Shown piece after piece: positions 36,254 through 43,404 of a stretch of 64,000 nt of DNA. The DNA lies in the NCBI GenBank assembly GCA_021372615.1, contig JAJFUB010000013.1, positions 123,614-187,613 on the forward strand, written 5' to 3'. The DNA comes from a bacterium (lineage in GTDB: Bacteria > Armatimonadota > Zipacnadia > Zipacnadales > UBA11051). A program made the position numbers and the translations under genes. Within the stretch, counting starts at the first letter, position 1. Every line of letters starts with the position of its first letter. The notes under the pieces are model-generated. The model saw only the letters and a program-made list of their open reading frames with translations, did no database searches and had not been told where the DNA came from.

Positions 36254-37729
36254 ATGCGATTGACTTATCCTGTACTGGCAATCGGATGGATTCTGGCAAT
36301 GGCGATTGGAGACGGCGTCGTCTGCAAGGCGGACAGTATCGCGCTGGACTCGTCGATCTCTCCGATCGAAGGTTCCTGGGGCTTCAAAGACGTGACTTGT
36401 TCGCTCAGGGGACGGGAATTCAGGGGGATTGGGTATCCACAGCCCTCCTGGTCGAACGGTTTCGCATGTTTCAATATCACCGGCTACGCACGCTTTCAGG
36501 CCTTCGCCGCTATTCAGGAGGGTAGTGGGTGCAGGGCGACGCTTATCGTTGCACTTGATGGCGCCGTAGTGTGGCAGAAGCAAATGCAGGACGGTGATCC
36601 TGTCGTGCCGCTCGACGTAGCTCTGTCTGGACACCGAGTGATGCGGCTGGAGCGGCGAATGCAGGGCGATGGAGCGGATTTCCTTGAGCCAAGGCTTATC
36701 CGGGGCAACCCAGTACCGAACCCGTCGCAACCGGGTCCTCGCTACCCGCTGGACGGTCTTTCGACTCCCGATCAGATCATGGCATCGGTCCTGGGCCAGG
36801 GCAGATGGCTGTACGGCCTCCCGAACTATCCGAGGTACAACGGCAGCCAGGTACATGCGGCGATCGACATCCGATCAACACTTGGAGCACCCGTCTTTGC
36901 CATCACCGAGGGTACTGTTGATCCTAACACCGGCATGCACAGCGGGTTCGGCCCAGGATGGACAACCGGCGGCGTCATAGTCATAGGAAGTCTCGGTGAC
37001 AACGGGTTACCGTATTACATTATCTACGGCCACACTCAGCCGCCCACCCTGAAGGTGAATAGTCATGTGGCAGCAGGTGACACCATCGGCCATATCGGCC
37101 CGTGGCTGGAGCAGGATGGAGAACCGCACCTCCACCTGAGTGTTCGGCTGCGGCCGCTGCCACTCCAAGGCTGGGGAACCCCGAACGCGACGGGCCACGC
37201 GGGGAAGACGGGCTGCGAATACGCGGGCAGTCCCCAAGACCTGATCGAACTGGGCTACCGTGACCCGATGACGCTGTTCAATGGGCAACTCCAAGCGGAG
37301 ATGCATGTGGGGTCCGGGTTGCCAGATCCCGTGCGCGACAAGCTACTGGCCCGCTATCGCGCTGGCTACTATCCAGATCTGGCAGTGAACAACTTGGACC
37401 CGGTGCCGCAAGCCACAAACCACATCGGCCGGCCCGCCAATGACGCGCACATCGCTGCGGCACAGGCCTCACGTGTTGGCGCTGGGTACCTGCAGACATT
37501 CCAGCGGCACGACGGCCAATTCACTGCCCTCGCTCTCAGCGACGCGGCGGCGCCAGCTTTCTGGATCCATGGTGCAGTGTGGGCTACTTACGCCTCGGGC
37601 GGTGGGCCGAACACCCTCGGCTACCCGCGGAGCGAGGAGTACTCTGTCCCCGAGGGACGCGCTCAACGTTTTGAGAAGGCGACCCTGATCTTCAGTACCG
37701 TCAGTGGCCTAACCGATATCCACTGGTGA
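36254..37729 (+). CDS. Secreted NPCBM-M23 peptidase with LGFP-like tail
   Basis: A 491-aa protein with GGAAGAAG upstream of the ATG. A signal peptide (1-25) is followed by an NPCBM-type carbohydrate-binding domain (about 27-150). An M23/LytM peptidase domain (about 195-300) has HAAID, YGHTQ and HLHLS motifs that provide zinc ligands and the catalytic His. A C-terminal LGFP-like repeat (about 425-490; FWIHGAVWATY, NTLGYPRSEEY) would bind cell-surface glycans. M23 enzymes cleave peptidoglycan cross-bridges or stem peptides. It is the last gene of the kinase-hydrolase array, 92 bp after the M28 gene. Confidence 0.9.
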   Translation: MRLTYPVLAIGWILAMAIGDGVVCKADSIALDSSISPIEGSWGFKDVTCSLRGREFRGIGYPQPSWSNGFACFNITGYARFQAFAAIQEGSGCRATLIVALDGAVVWQKQMQDGDPVVPLDVALSGHRVMRLERRMQGDGADFLEPRLIRGNPVPNPSQPGPRYPLDGLSTPDQIMASVLGQGRWLYGLPNYPRYNGSQVHAAIDIRSTLGAPVFAITEGTVDPNTGMHSGFGPGWTTGGVIVIGSLGDNGLPYYIIYGHTQPPTLKVNSHVAAGDTIGHIGPWLEQDGEPHLHLSVRLRPLPLQGWGTPNATGHAGKTGCEYAGSPQDLIELGYRDPMTLFNGQLQAEMHVGSGLPDPVRDKLLARYRAGYYPDLAVNNLDPVPQATNHIGRPANDAHIAAAQASRVGAGYLQTFQRHDGQFTALALSDAAAPAFWIHGAVWATYASGGGPNTLGYPRSEEYSVPEGRAQRFEKATLIFSTVSGLTDIHW

Positions 37730-37841
37730 GCGCATGGGCTGAACTGGGCTGCCGCTGCACAATGGATCAAGATGGAGGAGATCCAGCGCCGGTGCCGAAA
37801 TAGGTTCGCAAGGTCTGACGGCGTTGTCGCCGCCAAGGCCG

Positions 37842-37870
37842 CTCAGGATGGCTCTGGAGCCCATCCTGAG
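37842..37870 (+). terminator. Inverted repeat after the kinase-hydrolase array
   Basis: A perfect 10-bp stem, CTCAGGATGG and CCATCCTGAG, with a 9-nt loop lies 112 bp past the M23 stop. Only a weak T-rich tract (GCGTTTC, CGTTTTC) follows, so it may be a weak terminator or an RNA-stabilising hairpin. Confidence 0.45.
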
Positions 37871-37944
37871 GCGTTTCAGGCGTTTTCAGTAGCGCAAGGC
37901 TCATAACCTTGAGGTCACAGTCTCAGATCCTTGCTCTCGCCACG
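37869..37944 (+). tRNA. Degenerate tRNA-Met(CAT)-like remnant
   Basis: CAAGG-CTCATAA-CCTTG (37895-37911) is a perfect 5-bp anticodon stem with a 7-nt loop and CAT anticodon, followed by AGGTC at the variable-loop position. The spacing to the following 17-nt T-arm position and 7-nt acceptor strand equals that of a normal tRNA-Met 3' half. However, the T-loop is CTCAGAT rather than TTCRANY, T-stem pairing is poor, and no 5' acceptor partner is visible. It is probably a decayed tRNA or an attachment-site copy left by integration, since recombinase genes follow. Confidence 0.4.
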
Positions 37945-38026
37945 TTACCAGCCGAGGCCGTCTGAACCGCGGCCCGCCGCAGGCCGTTGGGTACCAGCTT
38001 CGCTGCGCCTCAGTCCACCTGTTGCT

Positions 38027-38113
38027 GGGATGGCCTCCGTCCATTGCGTGAGAGCGTCCACCGCCGGATCAGGTGGGATGCCAGAATGCCGTAAATGGCG
38101 GCGTAGTGGGTCC
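38027..38113 (-). repeat. Diverged 87-bp direct repeat, copy 1
   Basis: It aligns without gaps to 40856-40942. On the minus strand both copies can be read as THYxAIxxxLASHLxRRWTLxxNGRRP, so the similarity is strongest at the amino-acid level. It lies about 470 bp upstream of a truncated recombinase gene. No intact gene is present in 37945-38583 apart from this element; a CAGAAATGGGTACTTG motif at about 38344 has a counterpart near 41036. Confidence 0.6.
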
Positions 38114-38583
38114 CTGCTCGGAAGCCACAACCGCGACACCTCGCGGGCTGGAGGGGTAGTCGCGACGGTCAAAGCTGCAGGCGGCACCAGAGAACAGGAC
38201 GTGGTACCCAGAATACCCTGTGCCTGAGTAAGCGCCGGGCGTGATCAGTGCAATGAGGCTGGACTCAACCGCCGACTCCATGGAGGAGTCTGAGCGCCCG
38301 CGTCGAAAGAACGTATCGGCTCCACGTAGCTTCAGCGAGTGACAGAAATGGGTACTTGCGCCAGAATTATGCGACCAATGGATTGCCTGCAACTGCCGCG
38401 GTTGAGGCCATTTCTGGGTACATACTTCGGCTTACAGACCCACTCTCCACCAAAATGGGTATTAGTCCAGGAATCACCGGCTCATTCTGAGAGGACAATT
38501 CCTCGGATTATGTCTTCCTGATCCCCCATTCGCTGCAGCCTCGTTGAGCCATATCACCGCCGGCCAAGTGCCGGTGCGGGAGC

Positions 38584-38955
38584 GTGATTGGCATGCAGTT
38601 CGAGGAAGCAGTGAAGCAGTCCCTCAAGCGCCTGGAGCTAGAGCGCGGGTGCACCTCGCGTACAGCCGAAGCGCACGCTTCCGACCTGCGTATCTTCGTC
38701 GGACACCTCAACGAAGCTGGTGTCGGGCCGGACAGCGGGGGCGCCCCGACGGTCACGATGAGGCGTTACGCTAGCTGGCTCGCGGGTAAGGACTATCGCC
38801 CGGCGTCGGTGCAGCGGCGCGTCTCCGCGGTCTTCTCAATGTACAAGTGGCTGATCGGTTACGAGCATGAGACCACCCATCCGTGCGCCGGCTCGGTTTT
38901 GCCGACGAAGCGTCGGCGCATGCCGGCGTTCCTGACAGCCTTGGCCTGCCAGCTC
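38584..38955 (+). pseudogene. Truncated tyrosine recombinase (N-terminal core-binding domain only)
   Basis: From GTG 38584 (or ATG 38593) the frame encodes a SAM-like core-binding domain of an XerC/D-type recombinase: EEAVKQSLKRLELERG, SDLRIFVGHLNEAG, SVQRRVSAVFSMYKWL and PTKRRRMPAFLT. The frame then runs into sequence antisense to the 38959-39483 gene, so the catalytic domain has been lost. The break lies near 38950. The open frame continues to 39210 but that part is not recombinase. Confidence 0.75.
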
Positions 38956-38958
38956 TGC

Positions 38959-39483
38959 TCACCCACCGGCCACGTTCACCTGCTGGCCGCCGATGTTGAC
39001 CTGGATCGCTGGCAGGGCCAGCCTGCGGATGCGGGCCAGGGTCTCGACCGCCCGGAGGTACCGGCGCTGGTTCGCCGACAGGCGCTTCTCCCAGTACTCC
39101 GCCTCCTGAAAGCTGCCGCCAGCCTTGAGGAACTCCGAGTACCTGTACTCGGTCAACTGCAGGCGCATCCAGCACAGGACCAGATGGTCAACCAGCATCC
39201 GCTCCAGTAGCGGCGAACTCTCATAGCCCAGGTCGCGGCGGATGGCTTCCCGGCCTGCAAGCACTGACTCCTTGGTGGCGGGATAGGCGCTCACGGTCTC
39301 GACAACCGAACGGCCCGCCAGTTCTGAGAGATCGCCAGCGCACTTCCACAGCCACGGGACGGCCTTCAGGTGTTCCCGTAGGCTCTCGATGTCCGCCGGG
39401 TTGGGGCTCTCAGTGTTGCACCGCTGCAGGACCGCCACCGCTTCTTCCTGTCGCGTGCGTGGCTCGTCAGTCTGAGCTGGCAT
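38959..39483 (-). CDS. Hypothetical mobile-element protein, 174 aa
   Basis: A 174-aa, mostly helical protein beginning MPAQTDEPRTRQEEAV and ending with a beta-type segment AIQVNIGGQQVNVAGG. The middle contains LVDHLVLCWMRLQLTEYRYSEFLK and a basic helix NQRRYLRAVETLARIRRLALP. No catalytic or membrane motif was recognised. It overlaps the 3' end of the next upstream gene by 17 bp, so the two form a transcription unit. Proteins with a similar pairing occur as cargo in integrated elements of environmental bacteria, but I cannot assign a family name. Confidence 0.7.
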   Translation of the reverse strand: MPAQTDEPRTRQEEAVAVLQRCNTESPNPADIESLREHLKAVPWLWKCAGDLSELAGRSVVETVSAYPATKESVLAGREAIRRDLGYESSPLLERMLVDHLVLCWMRLQLTEYRYSEFLKAGGSFQEAEYWEKRLSANQRRYLRAVETLARIRRLALPAIQVNIGGQQVNVAGG

Positions 39484-39772
39484 CTCGTTGCTTCCTCCAT
39501 TGGCGGTTGTGCGTGTGGTACCCGCTGACCACGAGCACCGCCCCCGTCATCGTCCGGGCGAGGTCCCCAACGGCGTCAATCCGCCGGTCCAACTCCCGCT
39601 CCGCCTCCCGTGCGGCCGCGGCTTCGGCCCGGTCAAGCTCGTGCTGTTGGCGCTTCACCTCTTCAAGCCACAGCACCGGCGCGACCCAACTGCGGTTGCC
39701 AAGGTACTCCGTCACGACCTTGCCGCCCTCACGCCTGCTGCGATACCAGTAGCCGTTGCGCTGGTAGGCCAT
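39467..39772 (-). CDS. Hypothetical mobile-element protein, 101 aa
   Basis: The ATG at 39772 (MAYQRNGYWYRS) has AAGGAG upstream; an in-frame start at 39790 is less likely. The N-terminal 30 residues (GYWYRSRREGGKVVTEYLGNRS) look like a small three-strand beta-sheet of the type seen at the start of integrases or in YRSxREGGKVxTEYLG-containing mobile proteins. A long charged helix rich in Glu, Ala and Arg (about 40-75) and a basic tail follow. It is the first gene of a two-gene unit with the 174-aa protein. Confidence 0.7.
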   Translation of the reverse strand: MAYQRNGYWYRSRREGGKVVTEYLGNRSWVAPVLWLEEVKRQQHELDRAEAAAAREAERELDRRIDAVGDLARTMTGAVLVVSGYHTHNRQWRKQRDASSD

Positions 39773-39889
39773 TGTCCTACACTCCTTCACTTGCCCCGCT
39801 TGCAGCGGGCCAGGATGACCGTCTGATCCTGTCGTCCACTACCTCTGACCGTGGGTCGGTCGCCTGCGTCATGTCCCTGCCCTCTTGGG

Positions 39890-39906
39890 CATACCTGTGG
39901 GGTATG
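39890..39906. repeat. Short perfect hairpin
   Basis: CATACC-TGTGG-GGTATG forms a 6-bp stem with a 5-nt loop. It lies in the 203-bp gap (39774-39976) between two minus-strand genes, upstream of the 101-aa gene, where an operator or leader structure is possible. Confidence 0.5.
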
Positions 39907-39925
39907 GGCAAGGACAAGGCTTACA

Positions 39926-39974
39926 TATACAGGCACATCCCAGGCCGTCGAACGGGCACAAACGTGCCTGTATA
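39926..39974 (-). terminator. Perfect 11-bp inverted repeat after the 245-aa gene
   Basis: TATACAGGCAC (39926-39936) and GTGCCTGTATA (39964-39974) are exact inverse complements separated by 27 nt. The repeat begins 3 bp past the stop of the minus-strand gene 39977-40714. It could terminate that transcript, but the long loop also fits a recombinase or replication-protein binding site. Confidence 0.5.
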
Positions 39975-39976
39975 GA

Positions 39977-40714
39977 TTATGTCTTGGCGTAGGGCACCGG
40001 AACCACGCGACGCACCGTGCGCGGTTGGTTGGGCTTGCCCTTGGTGCGAGATCGACCCCAGGTCGGGATGCGGACAAGTCCGTTCTCCCGCAGGCATAGC
40101 AACGCCTGTTGCTGCACTTCGTCGCGCATGTTGTCACAGAGGTCCCTCGCGGCTTGCTTCGTGAAGAAGAGTCTAGAGCCGGGCTTGATCCCGTGCCGGG
40201 TCTCGAAGGCGCAGAGCCCCTGGTAGACGCGGATCGCCTGGTGCCCGACGCGACTTCCCGCCCGCGCCACAAGCTCTTCGGGCCAGGCCCGCAGGTAGAA
40301 TGCCCTGAGGTCGCAGTCCTTGGTGGATCGTTCCTTCCACGGTCCACGTTCATACCATCCGCAGTTCTTGCGGCCACAGCACAGGCGCTTGACCTGCTGA
40401 TCCCTGCGGCACCCGCGCCGGCTCCACGGTCGCTTCGCGAACCACGCGAGAAGCTGCTCGACCCGCGCCCCGTCCACGCTCTTGTCCGCGCCCCACTGCC
40501 GGAACTGCTCTCCTGCGCCCTTGGGTGTCGGGATGACGGAGAGCAGCTCAGCGCCCACGAAGTAGGTTGTGGCATGGAGACGCCTCCGGTCTCTGGCAAG
40601 CTCCTCCGGCTGGAGACAATAGGCCTCCAGCAGGCAAGGCTTGATGTCGGTTGGTTTGCAGCTGAGTCGTTCGGCCAGTTCCGCTATCGCGTAGGCATGG
40701 TCATCTTCGTACAT
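39977..40714 (-). CDS. Hypothetical mobile-element protein, possible DNA-binding, 245 aa
   Basis: A 245-aa basic protein. Residues 8-32 (YAIAELAERLSCKPTDIKPCL) resemble a helix-turn-helix. The middle has a cluster of cysteines (RLCCGRKNCGWYERG, about 108-122) that could hold zinc, followed by helical segments and a second basic helix near 185-215 (LCDNMRDEVQQQALLCLRENGLVRI) that looks winged-helix-like. The C-terminus is very basic. It is divergent from the downstream recombinase and preceded by a large inverted repeat, as for autoregulated replication or excision proteins, but no family was recognised. Confidence 0.65.
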   Translation of the reverse strand: MYEDDHAYAIAELAERLSCKPTDIKPCLLEAYCLQPEELARDRRRLHATTYFVGAELLSVIPTPKGAGEQFRQWGADKSVDGARVEQLLAWFAKRPWSRRGCRRDQQVKRLCCGRKNCGWYERGPWKERSTKDCDLRAFYLRAWPEELVARAGSRVGHQAIRVYQGLCAFETRHGIKPGSRLFFTKQAARDLCDNMRDEVQQQALLCLRENGLVRIPTWGRSRTKGKPNQPRTVRRVVPVPYAKT

Positions 40715-40736
40715 GGTTGGCAGCCCCTGTTTGGGT

Positions 40737-40787
40737 ACCGACAGGCAGGGCGACGGGGCTGCCAGGCTCCTCGCCCCACCTGTCGGT
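40737..40787. repeat. Large inverted repeat upstream of the 245-aa gene
   Basis: Arms ACCGACAGGCAGGGCGA (40737-40753) and TCGCCCCACCTGTCGGT (40771-40787) pair over 15 of 17 positions around a 17-nt spacer. A second small hairpin (CCTGCC-GCCA-GGCAGG, 40797-40812) lies just beyond. They sit 23-98 bp upstream of the ATG at 40714 and may be an operator, origin-like or crossover site. Confidence 0.7.
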
Positions 40788-40855
40788 CGGACGCTCCCTG
40801 CCGCCAGGCAGGAAGACGAGTGACGGGTATCATGACCGGCACGTCCGGGAATGGG

Positions 40856-40942
40856 GGGCTGGCCTACGGCCGTTCTTGGGGAGTGTCCAGCGTCTGGTGA
40901 GGTGCGAGGCGAGCAGGTTCTGAATAGCGACGTAGTGGGTCC
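40856..40942 (-). repeat. Diverged 87-bp direct repeat, copy 2
   Basis: It is the partner of 38027-38113 with conserved minus-strand reading THYVAIQNLLASHLTRRWTL. It lies about 150 bp upstream of the intact recombinase gene. A CAGAATGGGCACTTGG motif near 41036 resembles one downstream of copy 1, so both recombinase genes seem to share an upstream module. Confidence 0.6.
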
Positions 40943-40962
40943 GCGCTACCAAGCACTCCCAG

Positions 40963-40995
40963 AATGGCCCTGAGACGCTCTGCAGGGCCATTTTT
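40963..40995 (+). terminator. Intrinsic terminator
   Basis: AATGGCCCTG and CAGGGCCATT form a perfect 10-bp stem with a 10-nt loop, followed by TTTTT on the plus strand. It would stop plus-strand read-through into the recombinase gene at 41092. No plus-strand gene immediately precedes it. Confidence 0.75.
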
Positions 40996-41091
40996 CGTGA
41001 TTCTGGCTTCCTGGACGGATCCTCCGGCAACCGCCAGAATGGGCACTTGGCTCGCAAGTCCAGGCAGTTGTCGGCTAGGGAGTCAGCCCCC

Positions 41092-42066
41092 ATGCGTGCC
41101 CCACTGTTGCTCCAAAGCGACGACCGCTGCCCCCTAGAAGCTGCCGTCGGCGAGTTCCTGACCGAGTGCCGCTTGCGCCAGTTGAGCCCCACGACGCTGG
41201 AGTGGTACCAGTACGCGCTCGGGCCCTTCGTCCGCTTCGCGGCGGCACGCGGGGAACGCGACGTGGCTGCCGTCAGCCCGCAGACGGTGCGGGCCTTTCT
41301 CGCCGACGAGTCGCAGCGTGTGCAGGCCCGGCGCGTGAATCACTACCGACAGGCGGTTGACCGCTTCTATCGTTGGCTGGTGGACCAGGGCGAGGTGGGA
41401 GAGAACCCGGCCGCAGGTATCGCCAAGCTGCGGGAGGGCAGACGACTCATCGGCGCCCTCAGGGAGGCGGAGGTCCAGGCCCTCCTCGCACAGCCAGACA
41501 CGGGCAGCTTCATCGGGCTGCGCGACTACGTGTTCATGCTCCTGCTGCTTGATACGGGGGTGCGTCTGTCCGAGGCATTGGGGCTACAGGTGGCACACCT
41601 GGACTTCATCGGCCAGACCTTCCGGGTCATCGGCAAGGGGAACAAGGAGCGGGTGGTAGGCTTCTCCAGCATCCTGCACGAGCATCTGCAGTCCTACCTG
41701 AGGCGGCGAGAGAGCGCTCTGGCCAGCATCGGCGCCGCAGAGTGCCCGTGGCTCTTCCCGGATCACCGGGGCGGCCGCGGCCGGCCGAAGGGCTTCCAGA
41801 TGCGGCTCAAGCGGTATGCGGAAGCCGCCGGTGTGAGCCGGGTCCGCGTGAGCCCTCACACCTTCCGACACACGTTCGCCCTGTACTTCGTCCGGGCCGG
41901 CGGATCGCCGTTTCACCTCCAGCGGATCCTGGGGCACACCAGCCTGGACATGTCGCGCCGGTACTGCGAGCTTGCCGACGAGGACTTCCTCCAGCGCCAG
42001 CAGCAACTCAGCCCTCTCGTCACGCTGGCTGGGTTCAGCCCGGATCGGCGGCGCCGGATGCGCTGA
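41092..42066 (+). CDS. Tyrosine recombinase (XerC/D-like integrase)
   Basis: ATG 41092 is chosen because AGGGAG lies upstream; a TTG at 41047 is an alternative. The 324-aa product has a core-binding domain (about 15-105) and a complete catalytic domain: DTGVRLSE (Arg158), GKGNKER (Lys near 182-185), HTFRHTF (His256, Arg259), LGHTS (His282) and the nucleophile in SRRYCEL (Tyr291). It would integrate or excise the surrounding element. It ends convergent with, and overlapping, a truncated recombinase on the other strand whose C-terminus belongs to the same subfamily (RRYCEL followed by RQ and SPL/TPL). Confidence 0.95.
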   Translation: MRAPLLLQSDDRCPLEAAVGEFLTECRLRQLSPTTLEWYQYALGPFVRFAAARGERDVAAVSPQTVRAFLADESQRVQARRVNHYRQAVDRFYRWLVDQGEVGENPAAGIAKLREGRRLIGALREAEVQALLAQPDTGSFIGLRDYVFMLLLLDTGVRLSEALGLQVAHLDFIGQTFRVIGKGNKERVVGFSSILHEHLQSYLRRRESALASIGAAECPWLFPDHRGGRGRPKGFQMRLKRYAEAAGVSRVRVSPHTFRHTFALYFVRAGGSPFHLQRILGHTSLDMSRRYCELADEDFLQRQQQLSPLVTLAGFSPDRRRRMR

Positions 42067-42373
42067 GGTCGTCACCATGGGTCCACCGGCCCCGGGGTAT
42101 GCGCCGCGCCAGCCGCAGGTTCAGGTGCATCGTCGCCAGTGGGGTCAGCTCGCGCTGGCGCGCCACTACATCAGCAGCGGATAGTTCGCAGTAGCGCCGA
42201 CTCGTCTCGAGGCTGTTGTGTCCGAGCACCTTTTGCAAGGTGAATAGGTCGCCGCCACTGCGCACGAAGTTGAGGACGTACGTGTGGCGCAGCGTATGCG
42301 GGGACACACGCGCACCGTGTATCCCCGCGGCCTGGCCGTAGCCCTTGATGCGTTTACACCTCAGGTCCAGCCC
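42035..42373 (-). pseudogene. Truncated tyrosine recombinase (C-terminal catalytic part)
   Basis: The frame encodes GLDLRCKRIKGYGQAAGI, VSPHTLRHTYVLNFVRSGG, LQKVLGHNSL and ETSRRYCELSAAD, that is the second Arg box and Tyr nucleophile region of a recombinase. The core-binding domain and first Arg are absent; the upstream part of the open frame (to 42571) has no recombinase character. It is a relic related to the intact gene at 41092-42066. Confidence 0.8.
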
Positions 42374-42495
42374 GCAGGTCTGTGAATCCCTGGTGAGCCT
42401 GGATCTGTGCGCGGGCACAAATGTCCGCGCTTGCCGGAGGAACGCCTGGCGATGCGGGACCACACTTGCCGTTACAGGAGTGAGCGCCAGGAGCG

Positions 42496-43392
42496 TTAGG
42501 GCCCTGCGGCCGGCTTCGGCTTCTGCGCCCGCAGTTGGCCTCGCAGACTCAGAAGCCCCGCCGGGGGGCATGCTTCGGGATATTGCTCCCAGTAGATGCT
42601 CAGTGCCTCATCTATGAGCGCCAGTCCCTCCTCGACACGGCCAGCGCGCGCGGCGATCACAGCCTTCAGGCGGCGCGCACCGATGCCCTTGGGATCCGCG
42701 GCCATCAGCAGCGACGCCGCCTGACCTGCCCCCGCCTGATCGTCGCGGACGATGTAGTACCAGCCTTGCTGATAGAGTTTCTCCGCCGCCATGGCCTGAC
42801 TGAGCGGCACGGCCTCCTTCTCCACTCGCAGGCGGCAGCGATCCGACCGTGGAGCGGCCGCGCCGGCCGGTAGCCCCTCCACCCGCTTCGGGTCGAAAGC
42901 CACACCCAGCGTGCACTCGCCCTCCGGCAGGGCCATCGTTTCCTCCGGCGTCAGCCACCATTCGACTGCGGTACAGTCGTCTGCGGCGAGCGAGAGCTGC
43001 GCGCCCTCCTGCTTGACCAGGTGCAGCGGCCACGATGCCACAGCCCCTTCCGCGTTCCTGACCGTCACTGACAGCGCCTCAGACCATGACCCTTCCGTGG
43101 CCGTGATGGTGAGAGGCTGTCCCGACGTGTTGGTGGCTGCGCGGGAGGTCTCCCGCCACAAAGTCAGTTCAAGCACCAGCGGCCAGCCCTGGTAACGCGG
43201 CGATCCACCAAAGACCGACGGTGATAGGACCAGGCGCGGGGCGGCCTGGGGAGGGGCAGCTGCCGCTTGCTGTGCCTGCACCTGCGGGCACCCGCAGGCA
43301 CAGCTAAGCGCCAGCAGAGACACCGTCCGGACTGTCCTCCAAACGAGATCGAGGGGCGGCATCCAGAGCCTCCTGCAGTTCGGCGTCGCCAA
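42496..43392 (-). CDS. Secreted hypothetical protein with C-terminal TPR-like helices
   Basis: A 298-aa protein whose start may be 43392 or the ATG at 43362. A hydrophobic leader containing LLALSCACGC suggests a signal peptide or lipobox. Residues 50-190 look beta-rich (LVLELTLWRE, TVRNAEGAVASWPLHLV, EWWLTPEETMALPEGECTL), consistent with an immunoglobulin-like fold. Residues 195-290 are helical with TPR-like periodicity (AAEKLYQQGWYYIVRDD, GRVEEGLALIDEALSIYWEQYP). It lies 12 bp after the frameshifted metalloprotease gene and probably belonged to the same operon. Confidence 0.75.
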   Translation of the reverse strand: MATPNCRRLWMPPLDLVWRTVRTVSLLALSCACGCPQVQAQQAAAAPPQAAPRLVLSPSVFGGSPRYQGWPLVLELTLWRETSRAATNTSGQPLTITATEGSWSEALSVTVRNAEGAVASWPLHLVKQEGAQLSLAADDCTAVEWWLTPEETMALPEGECTLGVAFDPKRVEGLPAGAAAPRSDRCRLRVEKEAVPLSQAMAAEKLYQQGWYYIVRDDQAGAGQAASLLMAADPKGIGARRLKAVIAARAGRVEEGLALIDEALSIYWEQYPEACPPAGLLSLRGQLRAQKPKPAAGP

Positions 43393-43404
43393 CGCGCACC
43401 TTAC

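Noticed and set aside
39787..40599. 270-aa minus-strand open frame overlapping the 245-aa gene
   Set aside because: Ser/Arg/Pro-rich shadow of the 39977-40714 gene in another frame; the latter has helix-like composition and a sensible start.
38027..41050. CRISPR array or integron attC sites
   Set aside because: The repeats occur only twice, are 87 bp long and diverged, and lack regular spacing or attC core sites.
38584..42373. RIT element (three recombinases in a row)
   Set aside because: Recombinase pieces are separated by other genes, lie on both strands, and two are fragments, so the defining arrangement is absent.
42496..42571. Extension of the truncated recombinase upstream to 42571
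   Set aside because: These codons overlap the end of the secreted-protein gene and show no recombinase similarity.
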